Made by a program: the position numbers and the translations under genes
Shown here: positions 25,809-36,689 of the stretch, piece after piece
How the letters are laid out: the number at the start of each line of letters is the position of its first letter
Position numbering within the stretch: position 1 is the stretch's first letter
The notes under the pieces: generated by a model
The model's input: only the letters and a program-made list of their open reading frames with translations
Database searches by the model: none
Told to the model about the DNA's origin: nothing
Origin: Prosapia bicincta
Taxonomy: Eukaryota > Arthropoda > Insecta > Hemiptera > Cercopidae
Direction of reading: 5' to 3'
Assembly (NCBI GenBank): GCA_036971475.1
Contig: JBAIZL010000007.1
Span: 26,777,947-26,841,946, forward strand
DNA length: 64,000 bases

Positions 25809-26599
25809 TAATAATTATAATCATCCATATAATCAAAAAATGGCTGCATTATACAATTTATTATATGGATTGCATAAAATACCTATGGATAATAAAAATA
25901 AAATTAGAGAAAACAACTTTATTTATCAAGTAGCAATAGAGAATGGATATAAAAAAAACTGTGGATAAACTTAATCATAATATTTTAAAAAAACAACAAT
26001 TTAATTTTCAAAAATAATGATAGTAAAACAATATTGGGCATCATTTACATTTACTGGTAATAAAATTTTAAAAAACACAAAATTGTTTAGGAGTACAAAC
26101 GTTTAATTTGCATAAAAAACTAATAATAAAATAATAAATATAATGAATAATAATAATAAAATTATTAATATGCATGAAAAAACGGTATATATAAATTATA
26201 ATTTGATTATTGTAATAATAAAGTTTATATTGGGCAGAATAAGAAAAAAAATTTAAAATAGATAAAAAGAGCATTTTAATGCTTATGAAAAACCATACAT
26301 ATATAAATCGAATTTTGCTAATCATTGTATCAATAATAATCATATATTTCCTAATATAGATAATATGATACTTATAAAAGAAATTAACAAAGGCTTAATA
26401 ATGAATATTTATGAAGCTTTAGAAATAGATAAACATAATATTATTAACAAATTGATAAATCAACAGATACAAATAATATCAAAATTTGCCATTATATTCA
26501 ATGTATGTAATGTTAATGCAGCAAATTAATAAATTTGACAATATTGTAATAGATTTGGCAACATTGTTGGATCTAGCTAACACTTGTATGATTGATTTT

Positions 26600-26699
26600 C
26601 TTTTTACTTTATTATTCCTGAAGATGATGGCACTGTTTTCCAATGAAAAGCTTTGAATTGTATAATTTAATAATTTATTCTGGTATTTATATTTCTCTT

Positions 26700-26732
<33 letters not shown>
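26600..26732. repeat. PLE-D 3' terminus followed by (TA)n
   Basis: CCTGAAGATGATGGCACTG, CCAATGAAAAGC and TTTGAATTGTATAATTTAAT match the 23.6-kb terminus. The copy ends TTTCTCTTGTTTA, followed immediately by a TA tract at 26703-26732. Confidence 0.8.
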
Positions 26733-26735
<3 letters not shown>

Positions 26736-27320
26736 GGAAAATCTAAGTTGCCTAGTACCTCATCACCAAAATACAAATCTAACCTCTTCATTTATAATAT
26801 ATAGCACTATGTAATGCATAATAATATAGCTACGAAGTATCCAATTAGGGTAGGTTTGGCTACTAAAAATTATTTCTAATATCAGCTAACTACTATTTAA
26901 TTTTTAAAGTGAAATATTGCCACCATTTCTTGTGCAGTAATGCAATAATGTATGCAAACAATGTAATCTGCTTTACTTGACTAGCTTACTTTAGAAAACG
27001 TTAATTTGTTTTATAATCATGTCTATTACAACCAGATATTCCATAGCTTTATTGAAACATAGTCTGAAAGTGTTTGGTCTAAAATAAAACTGTTTTGTGC
27101 GTTTTGTAAATTGAGGTTATTTTTTTCTTAAATTTGTTAGACAAAAGTACCAGGTTTTATAATTTATTCCATACCCTAAAAGACATCTACATAATAATTC
27201 AATATCGTCTAAATAATCTATATAGAATCTAAACTGAATATCAAGGTAAAGCTGTCTTACGGAATTAAACTTCTAGGCTTAAACCTTGACCTATATTATG
27301 GAGATAACCTAGAAACTTAC

Positions 27321-27387
27321 ACCCTGTTTCATCTTGTATTTGAGCTATTTCCTCTTCTCTTAGAAGCAAAGATGATCTATTTCCCAT
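27321..27387 (-). CDS. Calcineurin B homologous protein, exon 1
   Basis: This is the first coding exon of the same gene. It starts at ATG 27387 and encodes MGNRSSLLLREEEIAQIQDE followed by TG. Gly2 with Ser6 fits an N-myristoylation signal, which is conserved in CHP1 and calcineurin B. The donor is GGGT|GTAAGTTT at 27321-27319. Exon 1 ends on one spare T, which matches the phase of exon 2 across an intron of 8006 bp. The ATG is chosen because only it gives the family N-terminus; the upstream frame is open but unlike the family. A possible 3' splice acceptor (GCAATCAG) sits just before the ATG, so the 5' UTR may be split. A reader following the frame past the donor would get a false tail. Confidence 0.92.
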
Positions 27388-27834
27388 AATCCTGATTGCA
27401 AATGAACACAATATTATGATATTCTTGAAATATGAACTACAGAAATAACTGCAGCTCAAAATTGTTGATTCACAATAAACATTAAAATTCAAAACCTTTT
27501 CTTGGAAATTTAGAGTAAACAAAATACAAATGCTATACTAATTTTTCTTCTCTCTTCCAATGCTTTCTTGTTCATTTATGTGACAGACGCAAATTTTGTG
27601 CCAACTGTCCGAATAATTCAGTATGGTAAGTACTGCAAAAGTATTATTTATTTTGACGTTTCTACATAGCTTCAAAATATCTGATTGGTATATTACAGAT
27701 TTATTGAAATATAAGGTAATTGTCTACTTAAGTCACGTAAGCGAATAACATATATGTTATTAGTTCCTGCATCGCCCTGTAAAATTTTTCGACCCATCTT
27801 ACATGTGTAGATTTGTTATGTATATTTAATTATA

Positions 27835-27949
27835 TATACATATATTTGTTGATTCCCTCTTCACGTGAGCTACTAGTTTTCACTAAACACTTGTAAATAT
27901 TTACAAACTTGCCTATAGCAGCACTTACTTATATTTGTTGAGGACGGCC

Positions 27950-27983
<34 letters not shown>
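27835..27983. repeat. Family G arm fragment running into (TA)n
   Basis: ATATTTGTTGATTCCCTCTT, CACGTGAGCTACTAG and TATTTGTTGAGGACGGCCG match one arm of the family G foldbacks. The second arm is missing and is replaced by a TA tract at 27953-27983. Confidence 0.8.
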
Positions 27984-27985
<2 letters not shown>

Positions 27986-28004
27986 CAATATGTATTCTTG
28001 TGTA

Positions 28005-28170
28005 TTCATAAAGAACTAAGTCAAAATTCAAATACAAGAATTATAATTGAATTTACAATTCAAAGCTTTTCGTTGGAATCAAATTCCTGATGACGTTGGT
28101 ACTGTTAGCCAACGAAAGCTTTGAATTGTAAATTCAATTATAATCCTTGTATTTGTATTTTGACTTAGTT

Positions 28171-28172
<2 letters not shown>
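28005..28172. repeat. Family D hairpin
   Basis: A compact foldback. GAACTAAGTCAAAATTCAAA, TTACAATTCAAAGCTTTTCG and their complements pair over about 75 bp per arm. The right arm has CCTGATGA, C, GTTGG, loop, CCAAC, GAAAG. It is flanked on the right by a long (TA)n(GA)n tract. It is the terminal module of PLE-D without any coding sequence. Confidence 0.9.

Positions 28173-28257
<85 letters not shown>
28173..28257. repeat. (TA)n(GA)n compound microsatellite
   Basis: About 57 bases of TA are followed by about 29 bases of GA. It makes false open frames on the minus strand rich in Ser-Leu and Tyr-Ile. Confidence 0.95.
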
Positions 28258-28259
<2 letters not shown>

Positions 28260-28339
28260 GTGATGTATAAAATTACAACCAAATGACTGGATACCTCTAA
28301 TGGCATGTCTAGAAGTAGAACAATATGTAATTGTTACTG

Positions 28340-29165
28340 CCCGCCCAAAAACGTAGTCCCAACGAAAATGTGATGGAAAATGGATCTTAATTCCCGTGAC
28401 CATGTATACCATTTTAGCGAAAAAAATTATACCGGGCGACACAGAAAGTCATCAGAGATAAATTTAAAAAAATTACGAAAACTCTCGCTCTGCGAAATAA
28501 ATTTTTATCAAATTAAAGTTGGGTCAGGAATTCAGTGAATTGTAATATGAAGTACTACTTCCGCATATCAACGACGCGGAGTGATACCTATTCGTATGTT
28601 TAAATTATAGCTATAAAATCTCCAGTTATAATAGATTTGGTTGTAATTTTATATATTACTATATACCCATATTAAAATATACCTGTAGAGTGTCTAGTCA
28701 TGATAGATTTGGTTGTAATTGTATACAACATTACCTAATTAGACGTCTCCATCTGCGAAGTAATACTTTTTTGCCAGGTGACATCACGTGATCCAATAAT
28801 TGAATTATTCTAGCCCTACATGTAACATTTGATTAAACGTATAAAATTACAACCAAATCTACCCTGACTGGATACTTCATAGGTATATAAAATTAACCTT
28901 CGGTGGCTGTAACAAACAATAATTATAACTTCAGGACATGTTTTTGATTCATTTTATATGCATTGTATTGGAGGTGGGCAATTTCAACTTTTACCAGCAC
29001 TATTAGCATTAGGTATGGAGGAATTAAAATTTTCTAAAATTGTTAATTGTTGGGCGTGAGCGAGAGTTGTAATAATTTTTTTCGTATCCTTGATGGCTTT
29101 CTGCGTCGGCCGGTATAATGTTTTTCGCTAAAATCGTACAAGTGGAAACGGTAAATATATACGGT
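28340..29165. repeat. Diverged inverted repeat pair
   Basis: The sequence at about 28415-28490 (GCGAAAAAAATTATACC, GGGCGACACAGAAAGTCAT, AACTCTCGCTC) recurs inverted at about 29052-29140 (GAGCGAGAGTTG, TGGCTTTCTGCGTCGGCCGG, TTTTTCGCTAAAAT). A third, weaker relative lies at about 29330-29430. CAACCAAATCTACCCTGACT near 28850 is also repeated near 28270. It is a transposon-like repeat with no recognisable coding sequence, and I cannot name the family. Confidence 0.6.
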
Positions 29166-29689
29166 ACCTAAAAAATTATCCTTTCGTGGTAATAAAAAAA
29201 ATATAGAAAATTAAAAAAAAAGAAAAATACCTTTCAAGGTAAAAAAAATATCAAAGCAAAACATTTATTTTGTTAGGTTGATGACCGTTGGGTGTAATAA
29301 TTTTTTCCAAAATTGAAATTTTTTGGAACGTCAGCGAAAGTATTTTTATTATATACATATTTTTTGTATTCGTTGAATTTTTGCATTGGTCGGTAAATTT
29401 TTTGGTTGAAATTGCTTACGTGGATAAAGTAAATAATTACCAAATATAATAATGTTTGGATTTGTGAGTTTTGTTATTAATGACGTTTTGCAAAAACATT
29501 ACGTTTAAACCTAATAAAATAAAGTCATGCTGAAATTTATTTAAAGATAACATACTAGACCCAACGTTTTACCCCAATAAGCGAAATTCATCACTATTTT
29601 AATTGACAAAATCAACATATTTGATTCCATCTTGAACTTGATCTACGAGTTTACATCTTTACACAATGACATAAAGAAATATGTGACAC

Positions 29690-29890
29690 TTGTAAGTAGT
29701 AGTATGTATCCTTTATAGATTCAAAAGAATGGCAGTATCGGGAGATGTGCTCCATTGAAACTCAGCAATTACCACTTCCATAGAAAAGTCAGGGTTTGAG
29801 TTAACACTAGGACAAATCTCCCGAAACGACCAACCTCAACAATTATAAAAGTAAATGCTACTGTAGGTAAGTATAACATATTTAAAAGTG
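29690..29890. repeat. Family G foldback, diverged copy
   Basis: ATCGGGAGATGTGCTCCATT is opposed to ACAAATCTCCCGAAACGA, followed by CAACCTCAACAATTATAA and AAATGCTACTGTAGG. These are the family G arm landmarks with several substitutions. Confidence 0.7.
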
Positions 29891-30109
29891 TTTTTAGTTA
29901 AAAATTAGTAGCTCATATGAAGATGGAATCAATTAATATTTATATTTTGTAGCTATAGAGTAAAGATGAATAGTTGAATGATAACATACACGGATCTTTA
30001 TAGTAGAAAAAAACAGATGTTGAATTCAGTAGTGCAGCCACAAGACCCTTAACAGGGAAACTGGGAGAAAATTATAGGTCACAGATATTAGGAAAGAACT
30101 TTAAAAATT

Positions 30110-30325
30110 TATATTTGTTGATTCCATCTTCACGTGAGCTACTAGTTTTCACTAAAACACTTGTAAATATTTTAAAAACTTGCATATAGTAGCACTTACT
30201 TATATTTGTTGAGGTTGGCTGTTTCGGGAGATGTGTCCCATTGTCAACTCACGGTTACGGGTTCACAATGGGACACATCTCCCGAAACGGCGAACCTCAA
30301 CAAATATAAGTAAGTGCTACTATAA
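30110..30325. repeat. Family G foldback
   Basis: It has ATATTTGTTGATTCCATCTT, CACGTGAGCTACTAG and GTAGCACTTACTTATATTTG, with a GTTTCGGGAGATGTGTCCCA arm opposed to TGGGACACATCTCCCGAAAC. The inner spacer is short. The inner arms pair almost perfectly, while the outer left part (30115-30180) is present on one side only. Confidence 0.88.
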
Positions 30326-31196
30326 AATTGGTTATGAATAATCATACAGTATTTGACTTATAATATAAAATATATGAATATAAAATAATGGCTAGGACCA
30401 AGTTTTAATCAATTTGAAGGAAATTAGAGAAATGTAATGAAACAGAAGAAGGAGGGATGGTAGAATAGAGACAGTTTACAAATACTGTGTGTCAGCGGCA
30501 AACGGATCTGAGCTACTATGCCATAACATTTCAGTGAACTCCATCACATCTGTTCATTACTGGGAATCAGAGACAGGACGGGTAACTGTGATCAGAAACT
30601 GAGGGGTGGGCTTCTCCAGATTTGAAATCTTTTTAAATACCTGAGAATTTTTTAAAAACAGCTGAAAACATACAGGTATCTGAAAAAAAGTACATATATG
30701 CCTAATGAGGCCCATGATAATACAACCCGACTCTCTGAAGTGTTTAAATTGCTTCAAATAAAATCTTTTTGGCTTTAGCCAACTTTAAAAAAGGAAAGAA
30801 AATCCAATTAAGTCGTGATGGATACAGAGGTTAGCTGACATGTCTACTATTTGCTAACATGCACAGAAATTTCAGCACGATCGTGTTAACACTTTCTAAA
30901 TAAAATGTAATGATTTCTGTTTATAAAATCGGTTCTGCTGAAACACGTTATATTTATATATCACTTAAAATTTTTATAACAGACACGCATAAAATAACAC
31001 TGACCTGCTGCCTGCAACCTCTGGGCTTCAGACTACAACCTGTAACAAGAAAAAAAATTTTTCAAGTGAGATTTGAGTTTTAAAAATTATAAAAAAAAAC
31101 ATTATGAAGTTCATTTAAACATTACAAAATATACTGTTTCACTGCACAATTAAAAACTTTAATGTACATAATGGTATGTACCTATTTATTAATATT

Positions 31197-31405
31197 AAAC
31201 TCTAATTAATTAATACATAACTAAGTAAATACTTCAGAGCTTACTTGCTGACGCGTTTCGAAACAATTGTTTCTTTTATAAAGTCAAGTCTCTCTGAGGG
31301 AGTCTTTGAAATACGTAGTTTCATAGAAGGAACGATTGTTTCGAAACGTGTCAGCAAGTAAGCCCTTAAATATTCACTTAGTTAGGTATGAATTAATTAT
31401 AGTTT
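31197..31405. repeat. Foldback element, family A, copy 2
   Basis: ACATAACTAAGTAAATAC and CTTACTTGCTGACGCGTTTC are opposed to GAAACGTGTCAGCAAGTAAG and ATTCACTTAGTTAGGTAT, around a central GTCAAGTCTCTCTGAGGGAG. It has the same layout as copy 1. Confidence 0.85.
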
Positions 31406-31839
31406 AATCAGTGAATTCAAAGTGATCACAACTAGCAACTTTCATTTGTATTAAATTAATGTTCTTTTAATAATCCTACATTGCTAACACAGTGTTAATG
31501 GAATATCAAGTTTGGCACTACATTGTTATTATGGATAATATTGGAATAAAATGTTTTACTCCCAAACTTAATTCTATATTTCCCCAAATTGCAGAAAAAT
31601 ATAAAGCTTTGGTCTGTAAACAATGTGAAATTTCAAATGATCTCAATATTATTACAAAAATTGAAATAACAAACAAGTTAAAGTATAGTTAATTACCCCT
31701 CACATTTACTAACCTTTTGTCCTTAATTTATCATAAGAATACAGTCAAGAGAAATGACGCAGAGAAACGATCTTGCTATTTAACTCTTATCCACAGTTCC
31801 TTTCCCTTAAAAAATTTATCTTTAGAAGTGCTAATGTTA

Positions 31840-32060
31840 ATTAATTTTTGAATTTTGTAGTCCATTACGTTCGGTGAATCTTATTAATCACTTAAACAAT
31901 AGTTTATGACTATCCAAACTTTAAATTTTGTAAATTTTTAAAAACTTACTGAGACAGAGCGTTTTTGATCGCTAGGTGCCGATCTTCATCCGTGTCTTCT
32001 GCTTGTAGATGGATGGTCAAGCGGTGACGGTTTTTTAAGGGTAGGATTTCTATAGTATCA
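31840..32060. repeat. Solo PLE-B terminus, reversed
   Basis: TTGAATTTTGTAGTCCATTA, CTTAAACAATAGTTTATGAC, TTTTGATCGCTAGGTGCCG and CTTCATCCGTGTCTTCTGC match the end of the PLE copy at 49305. There is no adjoining coding sequence. Confidence 0.8.
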
Positions 32061-32204
32061 ATTTTATTAAGTTAAGTAATTAGTGACTTGTGTGATTTTA
32101 GTTTTTTAAATATCTAAATCTTGTCGCTGTTCATGACGAGCTGGTTGTTAATTCTTATTACACTTTTGCTATTACTTGCAACCAGACTTTTTGTTAAATA
32201 AAAG

Positions 32205-32420
32205 ATGTTAAATTGTTAACTTACACTTCGAGGAAACGTTTTCGTCTTACAACTTCTTCAGCCTCGTATTTTTGCTGCTAGGAATGCTGCAGTTGCGCTT
32301 CCTCGGTACCATTATTTTGAAAGTTAGAAGTGATGTGATCGAAGAATATGTATGATCTGTGCAGTGTTTGTTCATTTACCGAGGAACAAACACTGTGTCT
32401 CTCTGATCAGTAATCAGTTC
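32205..32420. repeat. Possible additional PLE-type terminus (family H)
   Basis: Read on the minus strand it gives CTGAAGAAGTTGTAAGACGA then AAACGTTTCC, the same CTGANGA-hairpin-GAAA layout as the PLE ends nearby. It also contains a short hairpin, AGTGTTTGTTC with GAACAAACACT (about 32355-32390). Only one copy is seen in this window, so the family call is tentative. Confidence 0.4.
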
Positions 32421-32489
32421 ATTATAATGGTAATCCATATCAAGCTTTTTACTTGGAAGTTTTACACAACAGTGTTGTCGAAAAAGACC

Positions 32490-32790
32490 GGTTTTGTGAC
32501 AGACAGGGGTTTGGTTTTCCTACCATGAGAACATACCATTTCTGCATGCCAGTTTTTGGCAAAAAAAATGGCATGGTTCTGCTATTACACACTTTACTCA
32601 CCTGACCTGGCTTCGTATGATTTTATTTTATTTCTACATATGAAAAGGGCTATAAAAAGACTTAGATTCGACAACATTGATGATTTTAAGGAAAAAACAA
32701 GAATGCAGCTGTATATTACTAAGGAGAATATTAGTAAGAAGTGTTTTTTTTTTGCCAAGTGATACTAAAAGTAGTGTATAATATTACAAT
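32490..32790 (+). pseudogene. Mariner transposase C-terminal remnant
   Basis: Translation gives YTLYSPDLASYDFILFLHMK then RLRFDNIDDFKEK. YSPDLAPxDFxLF is the third-Asp region of mariner transposases. The upstream histidine-rich segment (HENIPFLHASFWQKK) is in another frame, so a frameshift lies near 32565. The N-terminal DNA-binding half is absent. It is a dead fragment with no visible terminal repeat. Confidence 0.8.
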
Positions 32791-33299
32791 ATCCAGTAAC
32801 AATGTGTTTTATTCAAAAACAAGTATTAATTACATAAAACCATGGTCATTAGAGAAAAACCACATACAAATCGAAAATCAGGCAAAACATAATGAATATA
32901 AAAGATTCATCCATTATCAATCTTGTAATAAACAAAAAGGAACAATTTTGTTGTCTAGTGTAACCAGAGCCTTTGGGTAAAACTCTTCTAAGCATGGAGT
33001 GCCAAATTTAGTAGGAATAAAGCAGTAAGTTTGTTTGTCATTTGCTCTAGCCTCTATTTAAAGCTCATCTAAGTTTAACGTTTATTAATAAAGTGTTGTT
33101 TATTGGTAAAAACCAGGTAAATTCACATAGTTAAGCCTTTGACTAGTAAATATATGAAATTACTCCAATGGGCTACTGACCTCAGGCTACAGATTTATGT
33201 TCCAGTGCTAAATAATGAGTTGGAGAAAACGTATTCTTCAAAAACTCACTCCAAGAATACAATTAATTGCGCAAACCTTAAAATGAACACTGTATTAAA

Positions 33300-33482
33300 T
33301 TATAATTAAATGATACCTAACTAAGTGAATATCTAAAAGCTTACTTGCTGACGCGTTTTTAAACAGCCGTTCCTTTTACTATGTAGAGGATTTGCTTCGT
33401 AAAAGGAACAATTATTTCGAAACGAGTCAGCAAGTAAGCCCTTATATATTCACTTAGTTAAGTATCTTTTAATTATAATTTA
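33300..33482. repeat. Foldback element, family A, copy 3
   Basis: TACCTAACTAAGTGAATATC and GCTTACTTGCTGACGCGTTT are opposed to AACGAGTCAGCAAGTAAGCC and TTCACTTAGTTAAGTATC, with a GAGGATTTGCTTCG centre. GATGATTACAACAAGCAACT follows at about 33533, as in the sister copies. Confidence 0.88.
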
Positions 33483-33574
33483 ATACAGAGTTCGTTTTTA
33501 AGCTTGCGTAATAAATTGATGTTTGCGAATTTAAGATGATTACAACAAGCAACTTTGTATTAAATTGTCTTATA

Positions 33575-33955
33575 CAGTATCAAGAGCACAATGGTACATT
33601 ATATTACAATGAAAATATTGGAAAGAACCCCAATACCACAAAAATAACAAATAATACAAGTTACTTGAGTAAACCCTTATGTACATTTCGATGACCATGC
33701 CATCATCATCAGATGGTCTTATTACAAAATTACAATCTAGCAAACAAGAAGTTATAAACTAAAGTGACCTGTCTAGCATCACTCTAGTTTGTAACTTCTT
33801 GTTTGCTAGATTTTAATTTTGTAATAAGACCCTCTGATGGTGATGGCATGGTCATCGAAATGTACATAAGGGTTTTTTCTTAAGTAACTTGTATTATTTG
33901 TTATTTTGTGGTATTGGGGTTCTTTCCAATATTTTCATTGTATTAAATTGTGTGC
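33575..33955. repeat. Foldback element, family C, copy 2
   Basis: The arms carry GAAAATATTGGAAAGAACCC, TTATGTACATTTCGATGACC and AGCAAACAAGAAGTTATAA with their complements around a short spacer near 33775. The right arm holds CTCTGATGGTGATGGCATGG, TCATC and GAAATGTACATAAGG. This longer version shows that the outer sequence at 20730-20880 belongs to the same family. Confidence 0.9.
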
Positions 33956-34170
33956 CTAAATTTGTTTCTAGATATAAATTGAAACCTAGTATCTTTAATA
34001 TTCTCTTACATTACTTACTTTGTACAGACCAACGTTTTATTTTGTGTGGTTTTATTGCAATCACCCAGTTTTACTATTGTCATCTATAGAATACATGAAA
34101 GCTCTTAAGCCCTGAGTAGAGATATAAGGGACAACCATGGCAGAAACATATATATGAAACCAAGGGGAGC

Positions 34171-34722
34171 TTCAGGGGGAAGGCAAGAATTTCGGTACAA
34201 TTTTTTTTAGAAATATATTTTTTATACTTGAAACACATTTAAATTTATCCCAGTTTACTAATAAAAACATATTTTTCATTTGATTTTTATTTTAAGTCAA
34301 TATACAGTATATTGTTTTTACATTTATGTTAAATGTAGAAATTCATCTGATAACATTGTTAGTTCCACCCAGCATAAACAACACTGGCGTGTTACAAGTC
34401 GCGCTCTAGTTCCGTACCAGCTCAGTCTATGTACTATGACTCTGTGTCATCCTCGTCAGACCGAGCCGTTTGATGAAACGATGAAAGTTAAACAATATTT
34501 TGTATTATGTACATAATAATAATTTTGGTATCTATGTAAATTCAGGTAAAATGCATGTTTTTATAAAAAAATGCCAAATTTCCTGTGATTTTTAAATACA
34601 AGAATTGCTTAAAATTTCATTTCCAGATCTTTATTTTTGAAAGTTTTCCGCCCCAAACCACCCCATGTTTTTCTGCCACTATGCCCCCCCAAAAAAATTT
34701 GATCCTGGAACCGCCCTTGCAT
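34171..34722. mobile_element. Possible hAT-type element remnant
   Basis: Read from the right end on the minus strand, the sequence begins GCAAGGGCGGTTCCAGGATC, close to the CAGGGGCGG start typical of hAT terminal repeats, with a G-rich run just inside. At the left, CAGGGGGAAGGCAAGAATTT could be the partner. The match is weak, I see no clear 8-bp target duplication, and there is no transposase. Confidence 0.35.
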
Positions 34723-34814
34723 GAAGCAAACATACTATCCATTAGAATCATAAGAGATATAACAGTCATATCCCTTATGGGAAGAAATGAGAAGCTACGA
34801 ATTGTATGAAATAA

Positions 34815-34995
34815 ATATACACATTTGTTGATTCCATCTTCACGTGAGCTACTAATACGTACGTAAACCTACGTACTAGTAGAACCTACGTAAACCTTGA
34901 GATCAGTTACGGTCTGAGTTGACAAAGGGACACATATCCTGAAACGGCCGTCCTCAACAAGCAAAGTAAGTGCTACTATTGGCAAGTTTAAAATA
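34815..34995. repeat. Family G foldback with a remodelled centre
   Basis: CATTTGTTGATTCCATCTTC and CACGTGAGCTACTA lead into a small palindromic run of CTACGTA repeats (34855-34900), then GGGACACATATCCTGAAACG, GCCGTCCTCAACAAGC and AAGTAAGTGCTACTAT. The AACCTTGAGATCAGTTACGG block matches the copy at 56085. Confidence 0.8.
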
Positions 34996-35440
34996 TTTAA
35001 AAGAAAATATAGTTAAATTAATGTTTATTAAATTGGAGTAAAACTTACTGGGAAAATAATTTTAAACAAATATCGAAATGCAATAAATACAGATTAAAAA
35101 ACAAAAATTTAGTATCAAATAAATTTTTTTCTCTGGCGAAAAACCAATTGTGGTTATCATCGCTCCTTTAACACAATAAAATTATGTATGTTGCATCTAC
35201 ATTACACACATAATAAAAAATTTAAAAATTTAGATCTATTTGAAAAGTCTAGGACTGTAAAAACAAAACATAGATACTGTACAGGCAAAAAATTATTATT
35301 ATAAGGCATAAAAACAATATATTCCTATATCTTCCATTATAGTTTAAATAAAGCAAATTTAAAACACTATAAAACTATGTACTTTATGAGATTATAGTAT
35401 TTGAGTTGCTTGATGTAATCATCTTGAATTCACTGATTAA

Positions 35441-35690
35441 ACTATAATTAAAAATTACTTAACTAAGTGAGTACATAGGGCTTACTTGCTGACGCGTTTC
35501 GAAACAATCGTCTCTACTGCAAAGCCTCTACTCTCGGCATACGCGTTAGGTACATAAATCCATCCTGACATCCTTTGTACCTAACCGATGCTGCCAGTAG
35601 AGGCTTTGCTTCATTAAAGGAACGAATGTTTCGAAATGTGTCAGCAAGTAAGCCCTATGTTTTCACTTAGTTTTAAGTAATTTTTAATTA
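35441..35690. repeat. Foldback element, family A, copy 4
   Basis: ATTACTTAACTAAGTGAGTA and GCTTACTTGCTGACGCGTTT are opposed to TGTCAGCAAGTAAGCC and TTTCACTTAG. The inner region, with CTCTACT and TACCTAAC opposed sequences, is about 60 bp longer than in the other copies. The left flank ATGTAATCATCTTGAATTC is the inverse of the right flank seen in copies 2 and 3. Confidence 0.88.
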
Positions 35691-36459
35691 TATTATTTGA
35701 GCGAAGTTGTTTCCTATATGCTAATCAGGTTACTTTTTACTGATCTCTGTTACTTGAATTTTTTATAAGCCCCTACCAATTGATAAACCCATCAACACAT
35801 ACAGCAGTGCTGACAACTACAGAATGTGTTAGTAACATAGCTTTGGCCTACATAAGCTTTGGCCTAGCTTTATCCTTCTTTCAGCATACAAACCCCATTA
35901 TGTTTATAATGAAAAAAAAAAGTAAACATTTACAATTAGTATAAGATTTTCATTACTTTCAAACAATTAACTTTGCAGAAGAATGAATTTTGCTTGAAAA
36001 TATTCCGTCACTCACAACAAATCTACACCCCTATTTGAAATGATTACTGTTAAAACGCAAAATACATCAACGAAAAATTAATTTTACTTGTATAATTTCA
36101 ACAGTAATATCAACTGGAACAAGAAATTTAATATTGAGAAATAATTGAGACTTGTATAATAATCCCATTAACCTTCGAGAGGGCGCATGTGGAGTTTTTC
36201 TCGGCATGTATCATTATTTGTTAAGAAAATGTCTTTCTCATTGTCAAAGGTTTATTTCCAGCTCGTTACTCCACAATCTGCATTCTAGGAAACAGCCTAA
36301 CCTATTTTTGTTCATGATCAGATTTTGGAGGTTTTGTACGCAAGCGCCCTTTTGTGTAAGTTATTTGTACGGAGTTCCTCGTGCAGTTATTTATATTACG
36401 AAACACTTTGCGGAGTTACATTATTACTGTGTTTTTGTGATTATTATTTTAGTGTTGTG

Positions 36460-36687
36460 TGTCTTTTTAGTATCGAAATTTCACATTTTACTGTTGTTCC
36501 ATTTGAAGAGGAGAGAATACTATCATGTTATGTGGTGTCGAAAAAGAAGGAAATCAGTAAATACCTTCTACCAGAAATTTTGTTAGACAGCTCTTTGATT
36601 ATTCTAAAAAAAAGAGTCTCTTTGCTAAATAATGAACCTGACAAGAAAGTCAATGAAATTGTAAATGAAACAAATGAAGACATAATA
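36460..36687 (+). other. Unassigned open frame ending at a strong donor
   Basis: A plus-strand frame reads VVPFEEERILSCYVVSKKK and continues through LNNEPDKKVNEIVNETNE to EDIIG, where the sequence is ATAATAG|GTGAGT, a strong splice donor at 36688. I recognise no family. It ends within a few bases of the broken edge of the mariner copy on the other strand. It could be a real exon of an unknown gene, part of another element, or chance. Confidence 0.3.
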
Positions 36688-36689
36688 GG

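Larger units (their letters stand above)
24025..26530 (+). pseudogene. Decayed Penelope-like element (PLE-D) polyprotein
   Basis: This is a PLE reverse transcriptase-endonuclease relic split across frames. In order: an N-terminal region with HLKLASTMYNIKWEERHNKI (24025-24324) and KIIPKTKYHSFHPNVNLS (about 24369-24430); ITVKADKSNAIVIIDKN (about 24800-24850); RT motifs IKNMHRNIPIKETF (24947-25156) and GLAVDSPLSSILSEIF; the catalytic FRYVDDGLYIS near 25290-25320; HPYNQKMAALYNLLYGLHKI near 25830; and a poorly preserved GIY-YIG tail with KEHFNAYEKP near 26260. Stops and frameshifts are frequent, and two foreign PLE-B pieces interrupt it. It was once able to reverse-transcribe and insert its own RNA, and is now inactive. 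Confidence 0.88.
19315..27320 (-). other. CHP1 intron 1 (8.0 kb)
   Basis: This intron joins the two CHP1 exons above. It is packed with (TA)n tracts, nested palindromes (19.5-20.3 kb), family C foldbacks, a PLE-B foldback (21.86-22.88 kb) and a decayed PLE-D element (23.4-26.7 kb). No other host exon is evident. The stretches at 20330-20700, 21250-21850, 22890-23360 and 26740-27240 show no feature I can name. Confidence 0.8.

Noticed and set aside
27265..27320. Extension of CHP1 exon 1 to a downstream stop
   Set aside because: The frame passes a perfect GTAAGT donor, the extra residues do not match the family, and splicing to 19314 restores the expected sequence and phase.
28079..28442. Minus-strand frames with Ser-Leu and Tyr-Ile runs
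   Set aside because: They are translations of the (TA)n(GA)n tract with arbitrary flanks.
17900..35690. Hammerhead-type motif in family A hairpins
   Set aside because: CTGACGCGTTTCGAAAC has the beginning and end of the pattern, but the CTGANGA part is not kept, so I left family A out of the shared-signature claim.
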